In this document: positions 24,201 to 32,667 of the stretch, in pieces | How positions within the stretch are numbered: position 1 is the stretch's first letter | Layout: each line of letters begins with the position of its first letter | DNA from: Pristionchus mayeri | Lineage: Eukaryota; Nematoda; Chromadorea; Rhabditida; Neodiplogasteridae | Assembly: GCA_036245805.1 (NCBI GenBank) | Contig: BTRK01000006.1 | Coordinates: forward strand, 46,741,257-46,805,256 | Direction of reading: 5' to 3' | DNA length: 64,000 nt | Made by a program: the position numbers and the translations under genes | The notes under the pieces: model-generated | Seen by the model: the letters and a program-made list of their open reading frames with translations, nothing else | Databases searched by the model: none | Told to the model about the DNA's origin: nothing

Positions 24201-26877
24201 ATTCTCGAACACCCTGCTGATGAAGAGCCCTTGTGGAGGACGAGACATAAAATAAAAATAAAACTAAATAAAGCTCGGTATTTTACAGAGAAACAATTTT
24301 TACGCACCTCAGAAGTTCGCGAACTTTTTACGCATCTTTTCTCGCACATTTCTGACAGATTAAACGGGTCGTATATAGGTATCACGCCTTTCACGAGAGA
24401 ATCGAGCTAGAATCGCAATTCTTGGTAATGGAAAGACAATCTGGAAATTGGTTCTGACCAGTTTTGGGCACCTTGAGGCATGCCTAACAGTCCCCCAAAG
24501 TATTATTTTGCATACCTCATTTTCAAGCTCCCGGCATCAGGTCGGAGATCGGCACCTCCTCCTTTCTCGGCGATTATCTCATTTCTCGTTTAAGATAATC
24601 GAAAATTTGCACTCTGAGTGACGCCACTCATTTTTCGAGCTCTATCGATCCATGTAAAACACTTTCTCTGAAAGTCAATTTTAATGGTGTTACATTCATT
24701 GTTGAGTTTCTCGAAAATTTAGGCAAAGGTGCAGCTCAAAATTTCACAGCGTATGCAGTGCATCAAGAGCTCTTGAATGAATGGCTTGCGCAAAAAAATA
24801 CGATCTCATTGATGTGACTTATACCCATTTTACTTTTCCTTATCATTTAAACTTTATTTTCAACATAATAATTCACTCTCACACCGCTCTCATGGGAGAA
24901 TGCGGTCAAGAATGATCGCTTTCTCTTAATTTGTCTGTCGAGGCAAAGAATGTGGTTGTATCGTGAATTATATTATTTGAGAAAGCCTTGCGTGCCAACC
25001 GAGAAGGATATTTGGGTGTGCAGTATCAAGGCAAAAAGTTTGTTTTTCCTTATTTTCATTGCTAGCGAAAATAGTGTTATTAATGTCAAAGTTTGCGTAG
25101 AATTAGAGTTCGTGAAACGATATTACGTTCCCTACGGCATTGGGTCGGATATGAACTATGACGTCGTGCCGCCTTTGATACATCAAAGACGTCGTAATGT
25201 CATAGCATAGTTCTCATCCGACGTAGTGGCAACTAGTGATCCCAAAACGGAGAGCTCTCCTCGTTTCACACGCTCTCTCGCCGGTCAGACAGAGCGAGAG
25301 AGCGTGTGAAACGAGGAGAGCGCGCGCCGTTTTGGCATCACTAGTGCCAAAACATATCCAGCGATGCACTGCGATTCCGGCGAAGTCCCGTACAAGGGAG
25401 GCTGTGCCTCTGCTCATACCACTCCCCTCGACGCAAGAGAGGCGGAGGAATCTTGCCCCCGAGGAGGAAATCTCGCCGCCATTCACGGCCCAACTGTATT
25501 GTTTTTATTATTTATTTATTTATTTATTTATTTATCGTACACCACAAGGCTGATTCGGCAAGTGCAGAATGTGCGTGAAAAAAGGAGAATGGGAGGGGGG
25601 GGGGTCGATCTTCCGCATTTTGTCGTACAGGAGAGGAGATTGCAAAGGGGAGGGAGCCTTTTAATTACATATTGTATCAGTCACTGTGGTTCGTGATTCG
25701 AGTCCACATGTATTTTCAGGAGAACGATTTCTACAAAAAGCTGGTCTTGTCTAAGAAAGTCAATGGAACGTTTCTTATCGGAGGCCACTTCGTGAGCGGA
25801 AGTACGCTTGCATTCATAATTTAATATGAAAAATATTGCATGCGCATTCCTCGGAACATTTTTGAATAGCATATACTGTTGTCGATCAGAAGCGCACAAG
25901 TATCGAATGGAAACGCAAACAATATCATTTGTTGAAAATTTCAGAGTTTGTATGGACGGATGACTCGCGCTATTCCTATTCGTATTGGGCTAATTGTGAG
26001 TTGTAGAATGCATTCAACTAGGCTTTCGATCACAGTCTTTAATCCAGTATATCAGCTCATAAGGCACATTTCACTTTGCAGCCTTTCCCAACCCGTTCTT
26101 CGGAGCTTGCACGCAAATGCTGCTGGAGTCGGAATTCGGGAGTCAAGGACAGTGGACAAGCATCGATTGCTCTATCAAGCAACCGTACATTTGCTTCAGG
26201 AATGGATATGGACCGAGTGAGAACAGGATTACACTATTGTACATAGGGATGCCTAAGCAAAAGCAATTGCTCATTCTTCACACTCTATGTCAACGATCTC
26301 ATCGACAAGAGAGTATACCAGGGATGTCCATTCAATACTCAATATTTCCACTCTCATCCCCCTTCATTTTCCTCTCACTCAATATTCTGCAAGCGGGTGG
26401 ATCGCTATGCAAATCGACCCAATATAAAAATGGATTAGAAAATATTGGGTGATATTGGGTGGAAAATCAATTTATTGACTAATAGTTATTTTTGAACGTA
26501 CGTAGCCGCACACAGTCTCCCATTTAGGGACATACAATATTGGGAAATATTGACGATCACTCAATGCTGGCTCAATCTCGAATCACTCGTCTCATCCCTC
26601 GTTTTGAGTAAATATTCATCGAGGGAACATCATCTCTCTTGCGAATATTGAATGATATTGGGTATTGATATTGAACGGACATCACTAGACATCACTAGTA
26701 TATCGAATGATAGAATTCATTTTTTTACATTCCTATAAGATCTACGTTTAAAATATTTTAGCCCCTCGAGCCGAGGCGCAGTGTCCACCCATTCAATACT
26801 ACGCTGAGCCGAACTTGTGTGCCTATCTCTGTTCTGCAAAGAAATGTGCGCCTTTCAAAATCTCGGTGAAAAGTTGA
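12282..26877 (+). CDS. Secreted protein with two C-type lectin domains
   Basis: Eleven exons: 12282-12386, 14604-14660, 14766-14819, 14995-15074, 15316-15383, 15817-15880, 25345-25495, 25720-25801, 25945-25995, 26082-26216 and 26762-26877. They join in phase to 320 residues. A signal peptide (MISYLCSIFLFSLA) precedes lectin domain 1 (VCPPQY, then MMASIHSQD, MNIGLR, WDDGSPMDY, RCYAVH). Domain 2 follows: HCDSGEVPYKGGC, GGNLAAIH, FLIGGHF, VWTDDS, WTSIDC and PYICFRN. The layout matches nematode CLEC proteins with two CTLDs, which are secreted and often linked to immunity or the gut. A Cys-rich tail ends at TGA 26875-26877. Neither domain shows a complete EPN/WND calcium-sugar signature; domain 1 has only WDDGSP. 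Intron 6 (15881-25344) is 9.5 kb of transposons. The last exon shares sequence with nearby mariner-like elements. Confidence 0.85.
12875..12988. repeat. Short foldback with ACTTCTCTGAGAAGTC units
   Basis: GTGAGCGTTTTTTT and its complement enclose three to four copies of the self-complementary unit ACTTCTCTGAGAAGTC. Located in lectin intron 1. Confidence 0.65.
13008..13519. mobile_element. Tc1/mariner-type MITE with TA duplication
   Basis: Starts CAGTCGCGCGCATAAGTGAG and ends with its complement, flanked on both sides by TA. The whole element is an inverted repeat of about 230-bp arms with no transposase. It has split an older repeat: GACGGGAAATATTA at 12831 and its complement at 13524 lie on either side. 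Confidence 0.85.
13588..13677. repeat. TTGTATACT-type minisatellite
   Basis: AT-rich tandem units around TTTGTATACTTTATATGC repeated with variation, directly before a mariner-like terminus. Confidence 0.6.
13678..14584. mobile_element. Non-autonomous mariner-like element, copy 1
   Basis: Terminal repeats AGTTGTTCGGAAAGTTTCTT and AAGAAACTTTCCGAACAACC are mariner-like (compare GGT..GGAAAGTT ends) and abut TA. There is no transposase. Bases 13777-13931 match, in reverse orientation, the last exon and 3' UTR of the lectin gene (26818-26974). Copy 2 is at 28398-30326. Confidence 0.75.
15443..15514. repeat. MITE, AGAGTTCGAGAA family, copy 1
   Basis: Hairpin with arms TAGAGTTCGA..TCATTCTACACACTCTCT and CGAACTCTA. 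Further copies at 38550-38662 and 53946-54058, and a truncated one at 62663. In lectin intron 5. Confidence 0.65.
15895..16155. repeat. Dispersed repeat related to 27115-27620
   Basis: The blocks GAATCGCGGGAGAATCGACCACG and ATGCTCTTCCAAACTGC recur in diverged form at 27125-27250. Probably the outer part of the palindromic element that follows. Confidence 0.5.
16156..18719. repeat. Chain of three adjoining palindromes
   Basis: Arms 16156-16850 and 16930-17640 are inverted copies. A second palindrome centres at about 17757 (ACTCTCGACCGCTCGAGAGT). A third has arms of about 17757-18180 and 18250-18719. The string GAGACCGTTTGCGATAGATT or its complement appears three times. All lie in lectin intron 6. 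The outer palindromes encode nothing. The last one is interrupted at 18720 by a mariner. Confidence 0.8.
18722..19966 (+). mobile_element. Full-length mariner transposon
   Basis: 1,245 bp with near-perfect terminal repeats (TTGGGGTGTCCGGAAAGTTC and its complement) flanked by TA on both sides, the mariner target duplication. It encloses a mariner transposase gene on the plus strand. It inserted into the right arm of a palindrome in lectin intron 6. Confidence 0.93.
18883..19902 (+). pseudogene. Mariner transposase, two frameshifts
   Basis: The frame starting at 18883 (MDSHLYLRAVLLHYY) carries the N-terminal helix-turn-helix region with WFSRFKKG. It then shifts frame at about 19030-19040, where the next frame resumes at FGLDDQPRSGRP. 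The catalytic part follows: TDEKW (Asp at 19337-19339), MDHARPHRAK (Asp 19604-19606) and PDLSPCDY (Asp 19709-19711). The last two Asp are 34 residues apart, so this is the DD34D mariner type. A second shift near 19735 moves the C-terminus (NRDEVVRAFVNW..RWREVV) to another frame. The transposase is therefore broken, although the ends and target duplication are intact. Confidence 0.9.
20043..20521. repeat. Repeat built of TTTTACGG units
   Basis: Bounded by GGGTTGGG and CCCAACCC. Both ends are made of runs of TTTTACGGATTTTACGG and its complement CCGTAAAA. Non-coding element in lectin intron 6. Confidence 0.65.
20815..21980. repeat. Two tandem units of about 583 bp
   Basis: The unit starts near CTGGCGCGTTCGTT..GAGATTTTGATAGT (20851 and 21434) and contains CCGTAACCC.GTGGCGTTGG-type blocks. 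Copies are diverged. Located inside the composite foldback element. Confidence 0.7.
22077..22230. repeat. 154-bp palindrome beside LINE 3' end
   Basis: CGATGAAAATCTGCGAGAAA with arms to a complementary end at 22230. It contains GCATTTC.GAGAGAGCG and complement. Directly abuts the LINE tail. Confidence 0.7.
22232..24008 (-). mobile_element. RTE-type LINE, 5'-truncated
   Basis: The minus-strand element ends with a tandem TTGA tail (plus-strand TCAATCAATCAA at 22236-22260), the usual short-repeat 3' end of RTE elements. Only the reverse transcriptase part is present; no endonuclease domain precedes it, so the copy is 5'-truncated. Confidence 0.85.
22302..24008 (-). CDS. RTE reverse transcriptase fragment, intact frame
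   Basis: Uninterrupted 568-codon frame. Reverse transcriptase blocks appear in order: FRPISLLTVTLK, then GFRRGHSTLDNL, GFVDFRKAFDCVEW (first catalytic Asp), RRGVRQGDTLSP, and LEYADDVVLVAK with the YADD catalytic pair, followed by a thumb-like region and a C-terminal part with RPRARWKDDLRR. This is the non-LTR (RTE or closely related) class. The missing apurinic endonuclease marks it as a truncated copy. The lack of stops over 568 codons suggests recent insertion. Confidence 0.9.
   Translation of the reverse strand: MARTSIITDIKRRKESQAIEAVRKGRSIVKAMLNLHSYRKRLQVPDPVTGALSQVATKTAVQSFFGSIYQPAVQLPLAIPSQSIDSLPPFLPDETYDALSHLKCGHSAGSDGVLPDMLYHSRAHLAPFLSDLLNHLVSGDQVPEDMVQAVVSLLHKKGDPSLINNFRPISLLTVTLKTCTRVILKRIERTLGETESPTQTGFRRGHSTLDNLHTVKQIVERTHEFGIPLYLGFVDFRKAFDCVEWSAVWQALWTFGVHPTLIHLLRRLYESSTTRIRVNEEFVEVNVRRGVRQGDTLSPSLFNAVLRQAMNDIDWEQDGLRIDGRNLIHLEYADDVVLVAKTRPELERMLRKLMDSCARVGLEVNSGKTVLLTSCTTTRAPIIINNQVFNFADSATYLGGRITLPLDHLAEVEHRIRLGWFAWSKLSHLLSTRLLPMKTRRRLFESCVSSTVLYGSELWALRASEKERLSVTQRKMERKMLGISLRDRWRNENIRKATNLRDWNEEALRRKTKWARKLGRMGFDQWSRASTDWVPYNKTRPQGQPRARWKDDLRRSLGANWWHATAEE
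24365..24920. repeat. Half copy of the TATCACGCC foldback family
   Basis: Begins TATCACGCCTTTCACGAGAG and shares GAATCGAGCTA and TTTTTCGAGCTCTATCGAT blocks with the left arm of 29215-30243. Only one arm is present here. Confidence 0.65.
25142..25229. repeat. MITE, GGTCGGATGAGAAC family, copy 4
   Basis: Hairpin GGTCGGATATGAACTATGAC..GTTCTCATCCGACGTAGTG at the 3' end of lectin intron 6. Confidence 0.7.
25229..25349. repeat. MITE whose end overlaps a lectin splice acceptor
   Basis: Near-perfect hairpin: GGCAACTAGTGATCCCAAAA..CACACGCTCTCTCGCC and complement, ending CCGTTTTGGCATCACTAGTG. The terminal CACTAG is the acceptor used by lectin exon 7 (25345). Confidence 0.75.
26318..26690. repeat. Foldback element in last lectin intron
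   Basis: Ends GGATGTCCATTCAATACTCA and a matching complement near 26670-26690, with multiple AATATTGGG and complement motifs between. Confidence 0.6.
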
Positions 26878-27114
26878 TTGAGCTAACTTCGGACCTCCTT
26901 TGCTCAAGATCTATTGATCGAAATGGTATGCAATACTGGTTGTTATAGAGTGTATCCAAACCCACATAAACTACTTGAGCCGAACTAATTCTGCATGGGA
27001 ATTTGCTTAAAAAAAGCGAAAATCATCGAAAAGTCGATCATTTCAAATAGGCATAATTGTTATTCTTCTGGGTACAAAGTCCATTTGCCTTATTTTTAAT
27101 GTTTTATTATAATT
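26878..27114. other. Lectin 3' UTR and flank
   Basis: Follows the lectin stop. Bases up to 26974 are identical to part of the mariner-like element at 28498-28653. No other gene seen. Confidence 0.5.
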
Positions 27115-27620
27115 ACTTATATGAGAGGAATCGCGAGAGATTCGACCACGTGAGGGAAATGGAAAATAAATAATTTTAAAAATTCTGTAAAAATTACCAA
27201 AAGTACTTTAAACTATGCTCTTTCAAACTGCTTCGGCCAAATATTTTTAAAAATTTTATTTTTCGAGTACGAGCATCTCGAAATTGACACCCTGCACTAA
27301 AATTAGTGAAGTGCATATCAGGAAAATGATCATAACTTGCTTTAAAATTGAGCTAGAAACTTTTTCTTTTTTTAGAAAGATAGCTGAATGAATGATCTAC
27401 AACATTTATGCCAGAAGTTTCATTCTCAGCCCTGCCCCTGAATCAGGGTGGTTGGTTTTGTGAAAATATCGATTTTTCTTGATTTTCGGAAAAACGCATC
27501 TCCGGTTTTGTGGTGAAGTTGTGGTACCTACTGAGTAGTAATTATTCGCCAACGCTCATATTTCTTATTCTTTGCGTTAAAAAATAGCGCTTGTTTTAGT
27601 GATGAGGGCTCACAGGTGGA
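27115..27620. repeat. Diverged copy of the 15895-16430 repeat
   Basis: Shares the GAGAGGAATCGCGAGAGATTC and ACTATGCTCTTTCAAACTGC blocks and general order with 15895-16430. Non-coding. Confidence 0.45.
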
Positions 27621-28397
27621 TCTTCGAAATTTCTGTTTTCTGAGCTTGCACTTGTTTCAGTTGCACAGAAAACGTTCAAAAATACTCGACATAGTTCATT
27701 TTCAGCATTTCTTCCTTGGTCTGTCGTTATCGATATCTAAAATATTGATTTTTTCGAATTTTCAAATTTTGCGCATTTTTTTGCATTTTTTTCGTTGTGT
27801 GGATGGCGCGTTGTGTAATTTAAGTGTTTTTCGGTTTAACATGTTCCCAAAACTTCCCTGTAAGCTTTTCATGCCACAATGTAAAACGCATTTATTTTAA
27901 AAAAAAATATATTTTCTTAATTTTCTCATATTTTTTTCGTATTAAATTCGGCCGTATATCAACTCTATATCTTGCATTTGCATGCTGGTCAAGCTTTTCA
28001 ATGATCATTTATTGATATCATAACGGTATATTCGTCAATTATGTTGAAAAATACGATAGTGGTCAGATACACTTGAAAATGGGCAAATATTTGCTCAAAT
28101 GCGCACAATTGTCATATCTTTTTTCGAAACCGGCCAGGTCGATTCCCCTGCTGTGCTGTAATCCTTTGCAGCATTTTTTTCGGAGAATATTAGTATCTAT
28201 TCACGTTCTTCGGATAGTAATCAGAAACACATGAACATGTGCCATCGAAAATGCGCATTAATCACTATTTCCAAATAGCCCCTTTCGATATACCAAACTA
28301 TGGCCCCATGTTTTCATTTTCTTGCTGATTCGGACAATTAAGTTGTCTTGCCAGGCTGAGAGTCGGACGAAAAAAAAAGAAAAAAGAAAACATAATA

Positions 28398-30326
28398 TTA
28401 GGTTGTTCGGAAAGTTTCTTTCTTTTTTCATGTATGGACATTTTTCACTTCTCCTTTATTTAAACTTGACCAATCATCTTATGGTTTTTTGTAGTTTATG
28501 TGGGTTTGGATACACTCTATAACAACCAGTATTGCATACCATTTCGATCAATAGATCTTGAGCAAAGGAGGTCCGAAGTTAGCTCAATCAACTTTTCACC
28601 GAGATTTTGAAAGGCGCACATTTCTTTGCAGAACAGAGATAGGCACACAAATGACCCACTATTGTGAAGTACATCAAATAGGGTTATTAGTAAACATACA
28701 GTTTTAAATCTAGGACTTATTACCTATTCTAGCGAAGAGTCGATTGGATAATCCGCACTACGATTTGTTTTTCGAGAAGAATTTTGAACATATTGTGCTT
28801 CCCCCGGTCAACCTAGAGAACAAAGCGATTGTTGTTTGTGAAGTACTTTACATGACCACTTGCTATCCCTAATTAGGTGGGAATCCAAATACGTATTCAA
28901 TAGCAGGCTTTCATCAGAATATTTATGCCGAAATTTGAACATCGAAATTGTGACATATTGATATCTCTCGTCTCTCTCGAAGGTTGAAAGCCTGGTTTTT
29001 CTTTGTTATCATGAATATCAACTCTTGCCCTATCACTCATTATCGGCTTAATATCGGTAGGCATCTAGTTCTCGGAAAGAAATGACCCAACAAAAACACT
29101 GAAATTCCGTTTTTTGAGGTGTTTTTGACATTTGCTAACTTTTGACATTTTTTCTAGCCTGCAATATCACCGAGATGCGATTTGAACATACTGCAGTATT
29201 CCACCGCCAAGGCCCTTACATATCACGCCATTCACGAGAGAATCGAGCTAAAATTGCCATTCCTGGGAACGGAGCTGAAACCGTGAAATGAGTTATACCC
29301 GGTTTCGGGCACCCTGCGGCATGCATGAGTGACCCCTGAAAGCTTAAATTGCGTACTTCATTTTGGAGCTCGTTACGTAGGGTCGGATCTCGGCACCTCC
29401 CACTTTCAGAGCTGTTTTCTTGGATACGGTGAAAGATAGAGCAAAATTTACTTCTGAGTGACCCCAACTCATTTTTCGAGCTCTATCGATTTATACAAAC
29501 CATTTTCTCTAAAACCCATTTTTAAGAGTGGTACACGGTAGGTCAATTTTCTAAAAAATGTAGGTAAAGCAGCAGCTCAAATTTTCACAATAGACGCAGC
29601 TCTGCGAGAGCTTTCCAATGAGTGGTTTGCCAAAAAAATACGGGCACGCTGGTGAGAGTTTCGCCATTTTAACTTCGTCTGGATCGTTTGAACTTTTTTT
29701 TCTACAGGGATTGCGACTGGAAATCAATCATTTTCGGCCGCGCTCTTCGAAAAGTGCGGTGTGAAATGAAATCGCCTGTGGGAAAAAAGTTCAAACGGTC
29801 CAGACGAGGTTGAAAGGGCGAAACTCTCACCAGCGTGCCCGTATTTTTTTGGCAAACAACTCATTGGAAAGCTCTCGCAGAGCTGCATCTATTGTGAAAA
29901 TTTGAGCTGCTGCTTTACCTACATTTTTTAGAAAATTGACCTACCGTGTACCACTCTTAAAAATGGGTTTTAGAGAAAATGGTTTGTATAGATCGATAGA
30001 GCTCAAAAAATGAGTGGGGGTCACTCAGAGGTCAATTTTGCTCTATCTTACACCGTATCCAAGAAAACTGCTCTCAAAGTGGGTGATGCCGATATCCGAC
30101 CCCACGTAGGGAGCTCCAAAATGAAGCATGTACAAAAAAGAATTCGGGGGTCACTCAGACATGCCTCAGGGTGCCCGAAACCGGGTAGAACTCATTTCAC
30201 CATTCCCATGACCAGCTCGATTCTCTCATGAGAGGCGTGATATACCATAGACAAAATAATTGAAGTCGAATGCCACAAGAATTGGCATGACAAAAATAAA
30301 AGAAAGAAACTTTCCGAACAACCTAA
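28398..30326. mobile_element. Non-autonomous mariner-like element, copy 2
   Basis: Termini TTAGGTTGTTCGGAAAGTTT and its complement ACTTTCCGAACAACCTAA. The interior resembles copy 1 (13678-14584) but is split by a nested foldback at 29215-30243. Bases 28498-28653 are identical, in reverse, to 26818-26974 of the lectin gene. No transposase. Confidence 0.8.
29215..30243. repeat. Nested foldback, TATCACGCC family
   Basis: Starts ATATCACGCCATTCACGAGA and ends TCTCATGAGAGGCGTGATAT. Arms are about 450 bp around a 130-bp core near 29700-29800. Target site looks like TA or ATA. Confidence 0.8.
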
Positions 30327-30419
30327 TACATTTTGTCAAAACAAGGAAATAAAATATTATTTTTTGGAAATAATAATCGATGCTTCACAATTATGTTTAT
30401 TTTCTTCTTCTCTGTTTAG

Positions 30420-30695
30420 CAAGGGGCTCACTGTCGGATTCATGGTCCTTTCTAGTCTTCTTAGTCGCATCGTCTGCGAAGATTGGAGATTTTTTGTTTT
30501 GTTTTCTTTTTGTTTCTAGCCTGGATAGCAACCATGGCTTTCCATGGATTCACTTACATCATTGGGCACAAGTTCTTTGCTCGATTGATTCGAACTCGTC
30601 CCACTAATCGTGTTAATCTCCCTCTCCTTCCTAGACTCCCTACTCACCCTCCCGTTAACCGCCCATACGATGAAGATCAAGAGAGCATTATTTGA
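30420..30695 (+). pseudogene. C-terminal fragment of an unknown membrane protein
   Basis: After a good acceptor (CTGTTTAG at 30412-30419) comes the exon-like frame KGLTVGFMVLSSLLSRI. After a second acceptor (TTTCTAG near 30520) comes a hydrophobic stretch (WIATMAFHGFTYIIGHKFF), a proline-rich cytosolic-looking tail (RLPTHPPVNRPYDEDQ) and TGA at 30693-30695. The two exons do not join in phase with an obvious GT donor. There are no 5' exons: the fragment lies between the arms of a large foldback element. It is probably a piece of a host gene picked up by the element or stranded by its insertion. I do not recognise the family. Confidence 0.4.
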
Positions 30696-31374
30696 TCACG
30701 AATTTCTATTGTATTTTCGTTGATGCTATTATTGAGAATAATACACATTTCCAAGAAATACATTCAAGGCAAGACAACTTAATTGTCCGAATCAGCAAGA
30801 AAATGAAAACATGGGGTCATAGTATGGTATATCGAAAGGGGCTATTTGGAAATAGTGATTAATACGCATTTTCGATGACACATGTTCATGTGTTTCTGAT
30901 TACTATCCGAAGAACGTGAATAGATACTAATATTCTCCGAAAAAAATGCTGCAAAAGATTACAGCACAGCAGGGGAATCGACCTGGCCGGTTTCGAAAAA
31001 AGATATGACAATTGTGCGCATTTGAGCAAATATTTGCCTATTTTCAAGTGTATCTGACCATTATCGTATTTTTCAACATAATTGACGAATATACCGTTAT
31101 GATATCATTAAATGATCATTGAAAAGCTTGACCAGCATGCAAATGCAAGATATAGAGTTGATATACGGCCGAATTTAATACGAAAAAAATATGAGAAAAT
31201 TAAGAAAATATATTTTTTTTTAAAATAAATGCGTTTTACATTGTGGCATGAAAAGCTTACAGGGAAGTTTTGGGAACATGTTAAACCGAAAAACACTTAA
31301 ATTACACAACGCGCCATCCACACAACGAAAAAAATGCAAAAAAATGCGCAAAATTTGAAAATTCGAAAAAATCA

Positions 31375-31674
31375 GCATATTTTGTTTACGGGGACATTCG
31401 ACGAATGTCGTAAATACTGTACTTTTTACATATGACGCCGTATTTACAAATGTCGAATGACTCGGACAAACGTCGACACATTATTTTTTCTTAAATATGG
31501 TTTTCCTGGATGTTTTCGACGCCATATATGGGCCGAAGTTGCCCGATAGCAAGTTTGAAATCGTACAAGTCCATTTGTATAAAGAGTGATAGTGGCCAAT
31601 GGGAGAGAGAGCCTCTAATTCATCATTACTAGTTTCTCTTTTTTATCCTGGAAGCTCAATCAACTGAAGTGAAC
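31375..31674. other. Intergenic
   Basis: Contains short inverted strings around GACATTCGACGAATGTC (31392). No gene recognised; may include a further 3' exon of the next minus-strand gene. Confidence 0.35.
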
Positions 31675-32047
31675 TCACGCTGCGGCTTCGCAGCCGGGAG
31701 AGCAAATTCCTTTGTCGTATTTACTCGGAGCAAGAATATCCTTGAAACGGGGGAGAATGTACTCTAAAATCGTTTACATGAATCCTCCCCCACTTCACAT
31801 CACATTCATAAAATGCAATATTTGCTAATACGGGAAGAATCGCCATAATTGCTCTAGAGATTCTAAATGTTAGGAAGAAGAATTGATTACCTTGTAAGAG
31901 TGTATCAGCTGGAACTGTGTGGCTGAGTCTCTTGCAAATGGGACCTGTTGAAACCCGATTGCTCTCCAGGAGACGTTCTTTCGATGTGAGAGAGGAAGAG
32001 AAGGCGAGAGAAGCTAACAGTGCGAAGATGACAATTTTCCGTATCAT
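31675..32047 (-). CDS. Small secreted peptide, CSPGCE type, paralog 1
   Basis: Exons 31891-32047 and 31675-31763 join in phase (1) to 81 residues. The signal peptide MIRKIVIFALLASLAFSSS is followed by a charged segment with LLESNRV, one Cys, then YILPRFKDILAP and the Cys motif GICSPGCE before TGA. The adjacent minus-strand gene at 32668-33383 has the same order (signal peptide, LLESNRV, then MCSPGCE). I chose the inner ATG at 32047 because it starts the signal peptide; an in-frame ATG lies 27 bp upstream. A strong GT donor (GCAGC|GTGAGT) overlaps the stop, so a further exon could replace the last residues, as in the paralog. Function unknown. Confidence 0.65.
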
Positions 32048-32667
32048 CTCAAGAAATAAATGTGAAATCAACATTCAACATATATAATCAATGAACCAAG
32101 AAGAGAAGGGATTGATCACGCAGAAATCACTGAAATTAATGTCTCTCTTCTTGTTCTTTCTTGAGATTCAGTGTAAGAATCTGGTCGAAGTGGCATTCAT
32201 CACTTCTTTTTATCCTTTTTTTCCAACCCATGACTCAACGGATCAGATGGGAGTCGCTGTATTTATATTCACCTTTCTTCCGTTTCAACCCCAGCTCAGA
32301 AATATAAGATGCCACGGAAATGTTCACTAAATATTTGTAAAGCATTTGATGATCACACGAATATGCACGATATCCGCCTTTAGACACAACGAGGGAAGTT
32401 AAATTTATTATTGTCTCCAATTTACGATAAACAATTTGTTTTTATATTTTCTATAAAATTATCATTCAGGGCGCCGCGTCAATTCATAACACAGGTATTC
32501 AATTGAAGTTAAAAGCGGTATATCGAGACTAAGTTGAGTCGGCTACTCGATCTGTGTTACGACTTTGCTAACTCCATTACAAATTGCGGAATTAGAAAAA
32601 AAGGCCAGTGATTACAACGTATAAATGGGAACCGAATATTCAACCCTACAATTAATTCTCTCAATTC
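32048..32667. other. Intergenic between paralogs
   Basis: AT-rich. No exon or repeat recognised; it should contain the promoter of the 32047 gene. Confidence 0.4.

Larger units (their letters stand above)
20658..24371. repeat. Composite foldback element enclosing a LINE
   Basis: Terminal arms of about 125 bp (20658-20785 and 24245-24371) share GTAAAAAGTTCGCGAACTTC. Inner arms at 21960-22075 and 24100-24205 share AAAGTTC.CGAACTTTTCAACGAGCTCGAT. Between them lie a tandem repeat, a small palindrome and the RTE fragment, so the LINE seems to have landed in an older foldback element. Confidence 0.7.
27753..31374. repeat. Large inverted repeat with 2.4-kb nested interior
   Basis: Arms of about 600 bp, 27753-28346 and 30768-31374, are nearly identical inverted copies; the same 60-codon frame appears on opposite strands at 27824 and 31296. 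The interior carries a mariner-like element (28398-30326) and a gene-like fragment (about 30420-30695). Confidence 0.85.
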
